From assembly GCF_005233845.1 (NCBI RefSeq), contig NZ_SZQL01000012.1, positions 62,001 through 126,000 of the forward strand: a stretch of 64,000 bases of DNA, read 5' to 3'. Positions within the stretch are counted from its first letter, which is position 1; every line of letters starts with the position of its first letter. The translations under genes and the position numbers were made by a program. The stretch comes from Ilyomonas limi (lineage in GTDB: Bacteria; Bacteroidota; Bacteroidia; Chitinophagales; Chitinophagaceae). A model generated the notes under the pieces. It did no database searches, was not told the origin of the DNA, and saw only the letters and a program-made list of their open reading frames with translations. Positions 49,671-59,444 of this stretch are shown one piece after another.

Positions 49671-51299
49671 TTATTTATACATCTCCTCTCTCAACTGCTG
49701 CACACGTGCATCTTCCATGTATTCATCGTAAGTCATCAGCCTGTCTATAATGCCATTTGGTGTCAGCTCAATAATTCTGTTGGCAACAGTTTGCACAAAC
49801 GTATGGTCATGGCTCGTAAGCAATACAATACCGGGGAACGACTGGCAACCTTCGTTAAAGCTTTGAATACTTTCGAGATCGAGGTGGTTGGTTGGCTGGT
49901 CGAGGACAATAAGATTGGGATTTTGCAGCATCATACGGCTTATCATACAGCGCACTTTTTCGCCACCACTCAGCACATTTGTCTTCTTCATAATATCATC
50001 GCCGCTGAATAACATCTTACCCAAAAAGCCACGCAAAAAAGGCTCGTCGGCATCGGTTACGTGCGGTGGTACAAACTGGCGCAGCCAATCCATTAAGGTT
50101 AGCCCTTGTTTGAAAAATTCACTGTTTTCTAATGGTAAATAAGCCTTTGTAATGGTAGTACCCCATTCATATTTACCACTATCGGGCTGCAGGTTGCCAT
50201 TAATAATTTCGAAAAAGTTGGTCACTGCCAGCGGATCTCTGCTTAAAAAGGCAATTTTCTCGCCTTTGTTGATACTGAAAGTAGCTTTATCAAACAGCTT
50301 TCTGCCATCGGCACTGCTGCTGGCGAGCTGCTCCACATTCAATATCTGGTTGCCTACCTCACGCAAAGGCTGAAAAATAATGCCCGGATATTTACGGTTA
50401 GAAGGTTCAATTTCTTCAATGGTTAATTTTTCCAATGCCTTTTTACGGCTGGTTGCCTGTTTACTTTTAGAAGCATTGGCACTAAACCGTGCAATAAAAT
50501 CAAGCAATGCCTGGCGTTTTTCTTCTACCTTTTTATTCTTATCATTTATCTGGCGCGCCATCAATTGGCTGCTCTCGTACCAGAAGGTATAGTTGCCGGT
50601 AAACACCTTTATTTTACTTCTGTCCACATCGGCCACATGCGTACATACCTGGTCTAAAAAGTGACGGTCGTGGCTTACAACCAGTACAATATTTTGATAA
50701 TCGGCCAAGAAATTTTCGAGCCAGCCAATAGTTTCAATATCCAATCCGTTGGTAGGCTCATCAAGCAGGAGGATATCGGGATTGCCAAACAACGCCTGTG
50801 CCAGCAACACGCGCACTTTGAGGTTGGCTGGGATGTCTTTCATCAGGCTTTGGTGGTATTCTTCTTTCACACCAAGGCTGCTTAGAATAGTGCCCGCATT
50901 GCTTTCAGCCTCATAGCCGCCCATCTCACCAAATTCGGCTTCCAGTTCACCGGCTTTCATGTAATCATCTTCGGTAGCATCGGGGTCGGTATAAATAGCA
51001 TCTTTCTGGTGCATTACTTCCCACATCTTTTTATGCCCCATCATCACGGTATTGAGCACCGTTTCGTTATCAAACTCAAACTGGTTTTGCTTTAGCACCG
51101 CCATGCGCTCGCCCGGCGTTATCTCTACTGTACCTTTATTGGGCTCTATATCTCCGCTCAGTATCTTTAAAAAAGTTGATTTACCTGCACCGTTGGCACC
51201 AATCACACCATAGCAATTGCCATGCACGAAATTGATGTTTACTTCGTCAAATAATACGCGCTTGCCGTAAGCAAGCGTTACATTTTTTACACTTATCAT
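49671..51299 (-). CDS. ABC-F family ATPase (translation factor type)
   Basis: A 542-aa cytosolic protein with two ATP-binding domains and an arm/linker. NBD1 Walker A 'GVIGANGAGKSTFLKIL' (near 33), Walker B 'DILLLDEPTNGLDIETI' (near 170), a charged linker (about 235-310, QINDKNKKVEEKRQALLDFI), and NBD2 with signature 'VLSGGEKVRCMISRMML' (near 450) and 'LIVLDQPTNHLDLESI', where the catalytic Glu of NBD2 is Gln. In NBD2 Walker A is also altered ('IAFLSRDPLAVTNFF'), so the second site is probably inactive. It resembles YbiT/EttA-like ribosome-associated factors. I chose ATG 51299 (MISVKNVTLAYG); a TACTTTTG -7 element lies at 51330-51337 on minus. Confidence 0.9.
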   Translation of the reverse strand: MISVKNVTLAYGKRVLFDEVNINFVHGNCYGVIGANGAGKSTFLKILSGDIEPNKGTVEITPGERMAVLKQNQFEFDNETVLNTVMMGHKKMWEVMHQKDAIYTDPDATEDDYMKAGELEAEFGEMGGYEAESNAGTILSSLGVKEEYHQSLMKDIPANLKVRVLLAQALFGNPDILLLDEPTNGLDIETIGWLENFLADYQNIVLVVSHDRHFLDQVCTHVADVDRSKIKVFTGNYTFWYESSQLMARQINDKNKKVEEKRQALLDFIARFSANASKSKQATSRKKALEKLTIEEIEPSNRKYPGIIFQPLREVGNQILNVEQLASSSADGRKLFDKATFSINKGEKIAFLSRDPLAVTNFFEIINGNLQPDSGKYEWGTTITKAYLPLENSEFFKQGLTLMDWLRQFVPPHVTDADEPFLRGFLGKMLFSGDDIMKKTNVLSGGEKVRCMISRMMLQNPNLIVLDQPTNHLDLESIQSFNEGCQSFPGIVLLTSHDHTFVQTVANRIIELTPNGIIDRLMTYDEYMEDARVQQLREEMYK

Positions 51300-51650
51300 G
51301 GGCTTAAATCTTTCAAATTTTTCAGGGCGCAAAAGTAGAACGAAAGGAGCAGAAATAAAAGCGATTTATATTTAGTAGCAATTGCTTATGATTTGCATTC
51401 AGTTAATGCTAACGGGGTTTCGGACACTGTGAGCATTTTAGTTTGAAGTTGTAAGCCTTGCTGACTACGGAATATGCGACGCAGGGGACGCCTCGTAGTA
51501 GTGCAGCCTGTTACCAAAAAAGGTGTTTACTATCAGCTATATCAGGCTGTTATCAGCAGTTATCATTATCAATGAAGCAGCTTTAAGAATCTTTATAGAA
51601 GTAATCTCCTTTCTTTCTCTCTATTTTTGCCAGCTTATAAAATTAATCGT
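51300..51650. other. Divergent intergenic region with a GC-rich palindrome
   Basis: Holds the -7 elements of the ABC-F gene (51330-51337, minus) and the ATP-grasp gene (51622-51629, plus). GCTGACTACG (51460-51469) and CGTAGTAGTGCAGC (51494-51507) are imperfect inverted arms around a GC-rich loop, like a dispersed repeat. No ORF. Confidence 0.5.
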
Positions 51651-52703
51651 TTGAAACGCTTCTGGCAGCAATTAACGCATTGGGAACTATGGCCGTTTTA
51701 TGTTATTTACATGCCATTGAGTGTTGTTTGGTTGTATTATTCCATCCGGGCAGGCGCGCTCTGGTTTTGCTCCAATGTAAATCCTACGCTTGAATTTTCG
51801 GGCTTTCAGGGCGAGAGCAAACGCGAGATGTACGACCAGTTGCCAAAGCATCTGTACCCGGCTACTATTTATGTATCACCCAACGTGCCGCTGCAGCAAA
51901 TAAAAGTGCAAATGACAGCAGCCAACATTACTTATCCGTGTGCTGCAAAGCCCCAGGTGGGAATGCAGGGGCTACTGTTTAGAAAAATAAACAACGATCA
52001 GGAACTTGCTGAATATCACAGGCATATACCGGCAGCTTATTTAATACAGAGTTTGGTGGAGCTGCCTATGGAATTCAGTGTATTTCACATACGCTATCCT
52101 GGCGAGCAAAAAGGAAAAGTAACAGGTTTTATTCTGAAGGATTATCTTTCTGTAACTGGCAACGGGCAAAGCACTTTGTTGGAATTGATTAAGCACGATG
52201 AGCGTGCATGCTTCAGGGAAGAAGAGATGCGCCTCCGTCATGCTGCACATTTAGATGAAGTGATACCTGCGGGTAAAAAGTACTTTTTGAGTATTGCGGG
52301 CAATCACAACCGTGGCGCGCGCTTTATAAATTTAAGCCATGAAATAGATGATAAACTGTGTGCCGTATTTGATACCATCAGCAATGAAAACGGGCATTTT
52401 TATTATGGCCGTTACGACCTCAAATGCACGTCTGTTACCGATCTCAAAGAAGGTAAAAATATACAGATTTTAGAGTTTAATGGCACCGGCGCCGAGCCTA
52501 ACCATATTTATGATTGCGGTATGCGTTATACAAATGCTTTAAAAATAATTGCACACCACTGGCACGATATGTATCACATCAGCAGGATTAATTATAAGAG
52601 CGGAATTCCTTACTGGAGTTATTGGGCAGGCAGAAAGCATATAGTAAATGCCGACCGTTTTTTTGCGGAGCTTAAAAAGGCAGATATTGATTTTGAGTTC
52701 TGA
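51651..52703 (+). CDS. ATP-grasp domain protein (D-alanine--D-alanine ligase-like fold)
   Basis: A 350-aa protein with one N-terminal hydrophobic segment ('WPFYVIYMPLSVVWLYYSIR', near 14-33) and an ATP-grasp-like domain. Lysine and glycine strands occur ('YPCAAKPQVGMQGLLF' near 97-112), then 'LIQSLVELPMEFSVFHIRYP' (near 131-150) and the metal-binding end 'IQILEFNGTGAEPNHIYD' (near 276-293, Glu-x-Asn). The natural substrate is unknown. The -7 element TATTTTTG (51622-51629) covers the TTG at 51627, so I favour the TTG at 51651 as start (MKRFWQQLTHWELWPFY). It is followed directly by the LysE-type exporter gene. Confidence 0.7.
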   Translation: MKRFWQQLTHWELWPFYVIYMPLSVVWLYYSIRAGALWFCSNVNPTLEFSGFQGESKREMYDQLPKHLYPATIYVSPNVPLQQIKVQMTAANITYPCAAKPQVGMQGLLFRKINNDQELAEYHRHIPAAYLIQSLVELPMEFSVFHIRYPGEQKGKVTGFILKDYLSVTGNGQSTLLELIKHDERACFREEEMRLRHAAHLDEVIPAGKKYFLSIAGNHNRGARFINLSHEIDDKLCAVFDTISNENGHFYYGRYDLKCTSVTDLKEGKNIQILEFNGTGAEPNHIYDCGMRYTNALKIIAHHWHDMYHISRINYKSGIPYWSYWAGRKHIVNADRFFAELKKADIDFEF

Positions 52704-52749
52704 TCATTCTATGTTGTTTCATTTATCATTGCATTTTTTCGGTTTTAAT

Positions 52750-53388
52750 ATGGATGTGTTATTAACCTTATTATTAGGTTTGCTGGTAAGTTTTCTTGGG
52801 CAGTTGCCTTTAGGAAACTTAAATATTATAGCTACGCAAATAGGGCTGGAAGAAAACTTTAAAAAAGCATGGCTGTTCAGCATAGGCGCAGCTATCGTGG
52901 AAATGATTTACCTCCGTATTGCCTTATCGGGCATGAACTGGGTAGTAGCACACCAAACTTTTTTTACCATACTCAACTGGGTGGCTATTTTGTTATTCCT
53001 CACGCTGGGCATCCTTAGTTTTACAATGGCCCACAAACAAGCCGCTGATAAAAAAACAATTTTATTAAACAACAAAATTAACCGTTTTGTATTGGGCGTA
53101 ACTATGAGTGCCGTAAATCCGGTGCAAATTCCTTTTTGGTTTACGTGGGGAATTACTTTGATTAATGCCGGTTTATTATACCCCAATAATCTTGATTACA
53201 ATATGTTTACCATTGGTGCTGGTACCGGTACTATTGCCGGGCTTGCCGTGTATATACATGCCGGAAACCGGATAGCAAAAAAACTAAAAGCCAGCAATAA
53301 AGGCATGAATAAATTTATGGGCGCTGTTTTTATTTTTACTGCTCTGATACAATTGTATAAAGTAGTGATTGTGCCAATGATGAAGTAA
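52750..53388 (+). CDS. LysE/RhtB-type exporter
   Basis: A 212-aa inner-membrane protein with about six helices and the LysE family pattern ('LLVSFLGQLPLGNLNIIATQ' near 10-29, 'GVTMSAVNPVQIPFWFTWGI' near 115-134). LysE-type proteins export amino acids such as lysine, threonine or homoserine; the substrate here is unknown. ATG 52750 (MDVLLTLLLGLLVSF) fits the family; ATG 52711 upstream is possible. It starts about 47 bp after the ATP-grasp gene and could be in one transcript with it. Confidence 0.82.
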   Translation: MDVLLTLLLGLLVSFLGQLPLGNLNIIATQIGLEENFKKAWLFSIGAAIVEMIYLRIALSGMNWVVAHQTFFTILNWVAILLFLTLGILSFTMAHKQAADKKTILLNNKINRFVLGVTMSAVNPVQIPFWFTWGITLINAGLLYPNNLDYNMFTIGAGTGTIAGLAVYIHAGNRIAKKLKASNKGMNKFMGAVFIFTALIQLYKVVIVPMMK

Positions 53389-53557
53389 GCTCGCGGGTTG
53401 AGGGGTTGGAGTTAAAGTTTAAGGCTTAATGTTGGGGAGGCATTTTGCTATAAAATATCTCCTTAACAGTAAGCTTTTATTTCAACTTATCTCCAACATT
53501 GCTACTGCAAAGCCATAAACCCGTGAACTATTGACCTAACGGCATAACATTAAACTT

Positions 53558-54880
53558 TTATCCTTCCGCCCACTTATCTCTCTCATCGGGCGAAAGTTTC
53601 CAGGGTGCAAAATTGTTTTCGGTATTGCTAAACATGCTGTTCCATTCTGCCGGGGCACTGCTTTCTTCCATGATTAAATAACGCCGCATCTGCACGATAA
53701 TATCCAGCGGACTAATGGCAACCGGGCACTCCTGTACGCAAGCCTGACAAGTAGTGCAGGCGCGCAATTCTTCTTCCGTAATATAATCTCTCAGCAATGT
53801 TTTGCCATCGTCTGTAAAAGTTCCATTCTTTTTAATGTTGGCGCGCACATCTTCCATGCGGTCGCGCGTGTCCATCATTATTTTTCGCGGATTCAGCTTT
53901 TTGCCGGTAATGGTAGCCGGACAAGCGGCGGCGCATCGGCCACACTCGGTACAGGTGTAAGCATCCTGCAAGTTGCGCCAGCTTAAATCAAAAATATCTT
54001 TTGCCCCAAACTTTTTGTGTTCCGGCTCGGCAGTATCGCCAACAGGTGCCGTTTCGGGCTGCATGGCATATAGTACTTCCTGTTGAATTTCGGGCATATT
54101 ACGCATTTTGCCTTGTGGCTTAATGCGTGCATAATACGCATTGGGAAATGCCAGCAAAATGTGCAAGTGTTTGGAGTAAGGCAGGTAATTTAAAAAGGCA
54201 AAAATACCAATGATATGCAACCACCAGCACGTGCGTTCGATAGTCATCAACGTTTCGCTGCTGGTATTGGTAAAGAGTGGATGTAAAAATGAAGAAAAGA
54301 AAAAATTGCCGGTAATATGTTGTCCATATTCAGCAAAATCTCTTTGCTGCAAGGTAGTATCGGCAGCATTCATCGTTAAAAAAAGGAGCATTAAGATAAT
54401 CTCGGTTATCAAAATAATATTCGCATCTTCTTTTGGCCAGCCATTCAGTTCTTTCCATTGCAGGCGTGGCACTTTCACTATATTTCTTCTAATTAAAAAA
54501 ATAGCACAAGCTGTAAGTACCAGCACTGCCAGTAATTCAAACATATTGATGAACGCCGGATAAAAACTACCCAAAGGGCGTGCAAACAAGCGATGACTTC
54601 CAAGCAACCCATCCAGCGCAATTTCCAGCACTTCGATATTAATAATGATAAAGCCGGCATACACAGCTAAGTGTAGTATTGCAACAATAGGTTTGCGGAA
54701 CATCTTTTTTTGCCCCAATGCCAGGAGCAGCACATTTTTCCAGCGTTCGGCCGGCTGATCGCTAAAATCTTCGTCCCTGCCCAGGAGAATATTGGCGCGT
54801 ATTTCCTTTGCTTTTCTGGCAAAAAGGAGTATTGCAACGATCGTCAATACAATAAAGGCAATCTGTGCTACAAGGTGCAT
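53558..54880 (-). CDS. Membrane-bound (Fe-S) oxidoreductase, dicluster
   Basis: A 440-aa protein. The N-terminal membrane domain has about five helices (1-270, e.g. 'IAFIVLTIVAILLFARKAKE'). A ferredoxin-like domain follows with two 4Fe-4S motifs, 'CTECGRCAAACPATITGKKL' (near 312) and 'CTTCQACVQECPVAISPLDI' (near 377). It resembles HdrE/HdrC-like or GlpC-like membrane redox subunits that pass electrons between quinones and a soluble partner. In many Bacteroidota a second gene with CCG motifs follows; here the downstream gene is convergent LysE, so the usual partner is missing nearby. Confidence 0.85.
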   Translation of the reverse strand: MHLVAQIAFIVLTIVAILLFARKAKEIRANILLGRDEDFSDQPAERWKNVLLLALGQKKMFRKPIVAILHLAVYAGFIIINIEVLEIALDGLLGSHRLFARPLGSFYPAFINMFELLAVLVLTACAIFLIRRNIVKVPRLQWKELNGWPKEDANIILITEIILMLLFLTMNAADTTLQQRDFAEYGQHITGNFFFSSFLHPLFTNTSSETLMTIERTCWWLHIIGIFAFLNYLPYSKHLHILLAFPNAYYARIKPQGKMRNMPEIQQEVLYAMQPETAPVGDTAEPEHKKFGAKDIFDLSWRNLQDAYTCTECGRCAAACPATITGKKLNPRKIMMDTRDRMEDVRANIKKNGTFTDDGKTLLRDYITEEELRACTTCQACVQECPVAISPLDIIVQMRRYLIMEESSAPAEWNSMFSNTENNFAPWKLSPDERDKWAEG

Positions 54881-54951
54881 AAGTAAAGTTGTGCCGCTAA
54901 GGTAAATGAAGATGCGTGATTGTTACTACATTTGAGTGGTAAATGAATACC

Positions 54952-55476
54952 ATGGCTGATAAAAATTATGTATTAAGTTACGAAGCAGCGCAGGAAAAGC
55001 TGCATCGCATGGCGCTGGAAATAGCCGAACTGGTAAGCGAAGAGGAAGTGCCACTGGTGCTGATTGGCATCAGGCAGAGCGGCACCGTAATAGCCGAAAA
55101 AATTTGCCGGTTACTGGAACAATATATAAAAGTAAAACCACAGGTTATCTCTATCATGCTGGACAAGCATTTGCCTAAGGAAATAAGCCTGAGCGAAGAG
55201 ATAGACTTCACCGGCAAGAACGTCATTTTTGTAGATGATGTAAGCAACAGTGGTCGCACGCTCATGTATGCACTGCGCCCTTTACTCGATTTTCATCCCA
55301 GGCGCGTGCTGGTATTGGTGCTGGTAGAGCGTATGCACAAGCAGTTTCCTATTAAGCCCGATTTTGTAGGTGTTTCGGTAGCGACTACGGTGGAAGATTA
55401 TATACAGGTGGAAATACAAAATGGAGAAGTAATTGGTGCGTTTGTAAAATCAGTGAGCGTGGTGGATAAGGTGTAA
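54952..55476 (+). CDS. Phosphoribosyltransferase family protein (PyrR-like)
   Basis: A 174-aa type I phosphoribosyltransferase. PRPP-binding loop 'VIFVDDVSNSGRTLMYALRP' (near 88-107) and the hood-region pattern resemble PyrR and uracil/hypoxanthine phosphoribosyltransferases. PyrR itself is a UMP-sensing attenuation protein in Firmicutes; the Bacteroidota relatives are not proven regulators. ATG 54952 (MADKNYVLSYEAAQ) is favoured over ATG 54943, because TACATTTG (54927-54934) puts the transcription start near 54941. Divergent from the Fe-S gene. Confidence 0.8.
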   Translation: MADKNYVLSYEAAQEKLHRMALEIAELVSEEEVPLVLIGIRQSGTVIAEKICRLLEQYIKVKPQVISIMLDKHLPKEISLSEEIDFTGKNVIFVDDVSNSGRTLMYALRPLLDFHPRRVLVLVLVERMHKQFPIKPDFVGVSVATTVEDYIQVEIQNGEVIGAFVKSVSVVDKV

Positions 55477-55882
55477 AAATGATTATTGTAATATTTGGTT
55501 TATTTTATCTAAGGTTACCTGCATGTGAAACGTTCTTCAACGTATTAATAAACCGCAGACGAGAACATAAAGGCACTCTCTTTATATCTTTATACTACAT
55601 AAAAAGAGTGCATCGAGGCGCTGCGTACCGGGTGCAAAAGGATATTCGGGAAGCGTAACAGTTGTATTTGAACAGAAGTGGATTTACAAGCCAAAATATT
55701 TGAATGAAAGGGGAATTTGCGAAGTTCCTTTAAATAAAATTATACTTACTTCAAAGCGGAATTTAGAATTGTAGATTATTGTTACTTTCTCGTAGATAAG
55801 AAAGGTATGTGTAGTATTTCTAGCGACATTGCAAGCACATCAACCGTTGACAGAGATCTGACAATTAATTAAGCGAAACAGT
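55477..55882. other. 406-bp gap with one hairpin
   Basis: An imperfect inverted repeat (GCACTCTCTTTAT at 55573-55585 with 55599-55611, one mismatch) lies about 100 bp after the phosphoribosyltransferase gene and may act as its terminator, although no T-run follows. Nothing else is recognised. Confidence 0.45.
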
Positions 55883-56434
55883 ATGAGAAAACTAATTGCA
55901 GCAATCAATATGACAATTGACGGGTATTGTGACCACACAGCCATAATTCCAGATGAAGAAATACATTATCATTATGCTGATCTTTTAAGTAACGCAGATA
56001 CCATTCTATATGGCAGGATAACATACCAGCTTATGGAATATTGGCAAACTGTGGTTAAAAATCCTACCGGCAATAAAGCAATGGATAGATTTGCAGTGAT
56101 AATAGACAACATTCCGAAAATTGTTTTTTCCCACACGCTGAAAAATGTAGAATGGGAAAGTGCAAAGTTGGCAAATCGAGATATTGAAGAAGAAGTTTTT
56201 GAACTCAAACAACAACCGGGTAAAGATATTTTAGTGGGCAGCCCGGGTTTGATTGTCAGCTTAACGGAACTTCACTTAATTGATGAATACCAACTTTGTG
56301 TTCACCCGGTTATAGCCGGGCACGGTTTACCATTATTTAAAAACCTAAGCCACCTGACGATTCTTAAATTCATAAAGACAAAAACGTTTGGTTGTGGTGC
56401 GGTAACGCTTTACTATGAGTCTACAAAAAAATGA
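55883..56434 (+). CDS. Dihydrofolate reductase-like (RibD C-terminal domain) protein
   Basis: A 183-aa protein of the RibD-C/DHFR-like reductase superfamily. It begins MRKLIAAINMTIDGYCDHTA, with 'ILYGRITYQLMEYWQTV' (near 44-60), 'IVFSHTLKNVEWES' (near 78-91) and the NADPH-binding 'GKDILVGSPGLIVSLTEL' (near 113-130), ending 'VHPVIAGHGLPLF'. These proteins reduce pterin-like or unknown substrates with NADPH and are often stand-alone in Bacteroidota. No operon neighbour. Confidence 0.85.
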   Translation: MRKLIAAINMTIDGYCDHTAIIPDEEIHYHYADLLSNADTILYGRITYQLMEYWQTVVKNPTGNKAMDRFAVIIDNIPKIVFSHTLKNVEWESAKLANRDIEEEVFELKQQPGKDILVGSPGLIVSLTELHLIDEYQLCVHPVIAGHGLPLFKNLSHLTILKFIKTKTFGCGAVTLYYESTKK

Positions 56435-56801
56435 CAGTTTATGTGAAACATACATTATCATGAAGAGGGCATTATACGCATAACAATAGATTTGCTGCCA
56501 TAGCGGGCCAACTAAAGTTAATCAGCAACAGATTTTATATTAAACGCTATATCTTTTTCCAAACCAACATAACGCTAAATGCCACTACAGGCAGCAATAA
56601 GGTTTGGAAAAAACTGGCAGACGGAAGCGAATGAACATCTGGAATTTTATTTATCTTTAGTTCTATATTCTGGTTGAAGAATATAAATACCGGTATTCTT
56701 TAAGCTGGTCTAACATTAGTAGCTACGCTATTAATTCGCACAAAATCAGTTCCTGTTATTTACAGAAATAGTAGAATTCAGTAAAGTAAAAACCCTGCAA
56801 T
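56435..56801. other. 367-bp gap, no recognised element
   Basis: AT-rich sequence between the RibD-like and TPR lipoprotein genes. I see no ORF, palindrome or consensus promoter. Confidence 0.45.
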
Positions 56802-58490
56802 ATGAATTCACTTCCCCGAAAATGGCTGCTATTTTTATTACTTGCTGCTCTGCTACTTGCATGTGGAGGAAATAATGCAAAGCCTTCAAAAAAATTAATC
56901 GGTCAATTGCATTTAAAAAGCGGACAACTTATTTCGTGCGGACCTCCGGATAAAGAATTTGGAACGCTTGATTTTGAAATGAGCTGCAGTGACGAAGTGA
57001 AAACCGATTTCAATACAGCAGTGGAACTGTTGCACTCCTTTGAATATGATGAATCGGAAAAAGTTTTTGCAAAAATAATTGAAGCTTCGCCGGAATGTGC
57101 AATGGCATATTGGGGAGTGGCTATGTGCAGCTTTCATTCCTTGTGGGAGCCACCTTCGGAAGCTGATCTTAAAAAAGGTACAAAAGCCCTTGAGATTGCA
57201 AACGCAATTGCCCGGAAATCAAAACGCGAATCTGACTATATCAATGCCGCGGCAACTTATTATAAAGATTGGGATAAAACCGATCCGGATACCCGGAGCA
57301 TCCATTTTGAAAAAGCAATGCAACAATTGTATAGCCAATATCCCGATGATAAAGAAGCCGCAATATTCTATGCACTGGCATTAAATGCTGCGGCAGACCC
57401 ATCAGATAAAGCTTATACAAAACAGAAAAAAGCAGGCACTATACTGAATGCGTTATATACTGCTGAGCCCAACCATCCGGGCATTGTTCATTATATTATT
57501 CACACGTATGATTATCCCGGTATAGCACATCTTGGCTTGTCTGCAGCCCGGAGGTATGCGGCGGTAGCTCCTTCGTCCGCACATGCGTTGCACATGCCAT
57601 CGCATATTTTTACAAGGCTCGGGCTTTGGGATGATTGTATCCGGTCAAACATACAATCTGTTGCGGCGGCTAAATGCTATGCCGAAGCAACAGGTATTAA
57701 AGGTCACTGGGATGAGGAATTGCATGGCATAGATTATCTTGTGTATGCTTACCTGCAAAAAGGAGATAATATTGCTGCCAGCGAGCAACTGAAATACCTC
57801 TCAACTATTCATGAAGTTTATCCCGTTAATTTTAAAGAAGCCTACACGTTTGCTGCTGTTCCTGCCCGTATAGCGCTTGAAAATAAAAGATGGCAGGAAG
57901 CTGCGGGTTTATTACTACAACCGGCAGATTTCCCGTGGAATAAATTTCCCTGGCAGGAAGCGATTATTCATTTTGCACGCTTATTGGGTGCGGCACACAG
58001 CGGAGACCTTTCAACTGCACTATTGGAACTGGTAAAACTGAATGCGCTGTATAGTACGTTGCAAAAGCAGAAGGATGATTACAAATCAAAACAGGTAGCC
58101 ATTCAGATAAAAACGGGTGAAGCGTGGCTGAAATTTGCGGCAGGAAAAAAATCGGAAGCGTTGCAGTTGATGCAGTCCGCAGCCAATATGGAAGACAGTA
58201 CTACAAAACACCCGGTAACGCCGGGAGAGGTGTTGCCTGCAAGGGAATTGTATGCAGATATGTTACTTCAGATGAAACAGTACGAAAAGGCATTACAGGC
58301 ATACAGAGAAGTGCTGCAAAAAAGTCCTAACCGTTTTAATAGCTTGTATGGTGCCGGAGTAGCTGCTGAAAAATTGAGCAACATGGAAAGAGCTATTTAT
58401 TATTACCAGCAATTAGCCACAATAGCTTGCTCCACTTCGAACAGACCTGAACTGATTGCAGCCAAACTATTTTTGAAGCAGCATTCATAA
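56802..58490 (+). CDS. Tetratricopeptide-repeat lipoprotein
   Basis: A 562-aa predicted lipoprotein (MNSLPRKWLLFLLLAALLLA then CGG; lipobox LLAC, Cys21). The start 'LHSFEYDESEKVFAKIIEAS' then 'PECAMAYWGVAMC' (near 72-105) is the first TPR unit. More helical repeats run to the C-terminus ('QMKQYEKALQAYREVLQKSP', near 488-507). The 'MAYWGVAMCSFHSLWEPPS' region is a pattern I know from hypothetical TPR proteins of Bacteroidota. It is anchored to the outer membrane or periplasmic face by the lipid. Function unknown. Confidence 0.82.
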   Translation: MNSLPRKWLLFLLLAALLLACGGNNAKPSKKLIGQLHLKSGQLISCGPPDKEFGTLDFEMSCSDEVKTDFNTAVELLHSFEYDESEKVFAKIIEASPECAMAYWGVAMCSFHSLWEPPSEADLKKGTKALEIANAIARKSKRESDYINAAATYYKDWDKTDPDTRSIHFEKAMQQLYSQYPDDKEAAIFYALALNAAADPSDKAYTKQKKAGTILNALYTAEPNHPGIVHYIIHTYDYPGIAHLGLSAARRYAAVAPSSAHALHMPSHIFTRLGLWDDCIRSNIQSVAAAKCYAEATGIKGHWDEELHGIDYLVYAYLQKGDNIAASEQLKYLSTIHEVYPVNFKEAYTFAAVPARIALENKRWQEAAGLLLQPADFPWNKFPWQEAIIHFARLLGAAHSGDLSTALLELVKLNALYSTLQKQKDDYKSKQVAIQIKTGEAWLKFAAGKKSEALQLMQSAANMEDSTTKHPVTPGEVLPARELYADMLLQMKQYEKALQAYREVLQKSPNRFNSLYGAGVAAEKLSNMERAIYYYQQLATIACSTSNRPELIAAKLFLKQHS

Positions 58491-58881
58491 GCCACCTTTA
58501 CTTATGTTCTGAAAGATGCTGGCGCGGCGCCTTGAAGTAAGGAATAAAAACCGGTTGTAATACCAAAAATATACAAAACGGGAACTATGTGTTTAGAGCA
58601 GTGAAAGGATTGTAAACACGTATGGTTGAATACTTCCCCTATTTTATCCGGAAGCTTGCAATTTATCCACTTGGCCTATCGGTTTCATTTATGTTTTACT
58701 GCTAAAAGTAAAATTTGTTCTCTCCGTATTCATATCAAATCTTTACCCAACGCACATAAAAAAGTACTTGCTTATAAAGGCTGTTTTTGGTGTTGAAGAG
58801 ACATAACGGGTTTATTAAAACGATAACATTTTACGCTCCCTTTTTCGGGTAGATTTGCAAGATAAAATTTACACAATTAAA
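58491..58881. other. 391-bp gap, promoter only
   Basis: Contains TAGATTTG (58850-58857), a -7 match 24 bp before the next gene's ATG. No other element recognised. Confidence 0.5.
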
Positions 58882-59250
58882 ATGTCAGTGAAGCAACATA
58901 CCGGTTTTAGATACATGCTGCTCGGGATCCTATTCCTGTTTTTTAATTGTGTTTGCACAGCGGCTCCGGTTATAAAAATCACTTCTGAAGATTATAAACA
59001 AGCCACTGCCCTGCAATTGAACCAAACTGCGGGTGCAACAGAAACGGAGGAAAACCAATTAACCACTTCTTCGTATGTAAGCCGGTTTACTCATTTTTCC
59101 TTCAGGAAACAACACCTCAGTCATGCTTACAATGGCGGCAGCCAGATTGCACTTGCCAATATTGGTTGGCAGCCATCCTATTTTCCTGCAAATTGCTTTT
59201 TACCTGCACCGGGCTATTACGCTTTTCTATTCCGTTACAACCTTTTTTAA
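58882..59250 (+). CDS. Small secreted hypothetical protein
   Basis: A 122-aa protein with a signal peptide (MSVKQHTGFRYMLLGILFLF then FNCVCTAAP). The mature part is Thr/Ser/Asn-rich, followed by an aromatic C-terminus (PGYYAFLFRYNLF). No family recognised. I chose ATG 58882 because the upstream TTG at 58855 falls inside the predicted -7 element (TAGATTTG 58850-58857). It is probably a real gene since it has a plausible promoter and signal peptide. Confidence 0.55.
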   Translation: MSVKQHTGFRYMLLGILFLFFNCVCTAAPVIKITSEDYKQATALQLNQTAGATETEENQLTTSSYVSRFTHFSFRKQHLSHAYNGGSQIALANIGWQPSYFPANCFLPAPGYYAFLFRYNLF

Positions 59251-59444
59251 TTACTGCTCTCATAATGCCTTTGTTTTGAGCTGAGGAGAAATTGCTTCTT
59301 AACACAGCTCTGCATTTTCTTTTAAGTGCATACCACAAATGTGTAATATGGTATATGCTGCAAGCACGATAGGCTGCTTAATTGAAAAAAGCGTTATTCT
59401 TATACATAGTATAAATTTTTTACTTATTGTAAAATCATCCTGTT

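Noticed and set aside
53389-53557. A possible inverted repeat (AATGTTGG near 53429 and CCAACATT near 53495)
   Set aside because: Only 8 bp with a 60-bp loop; too weak to report as a feature.
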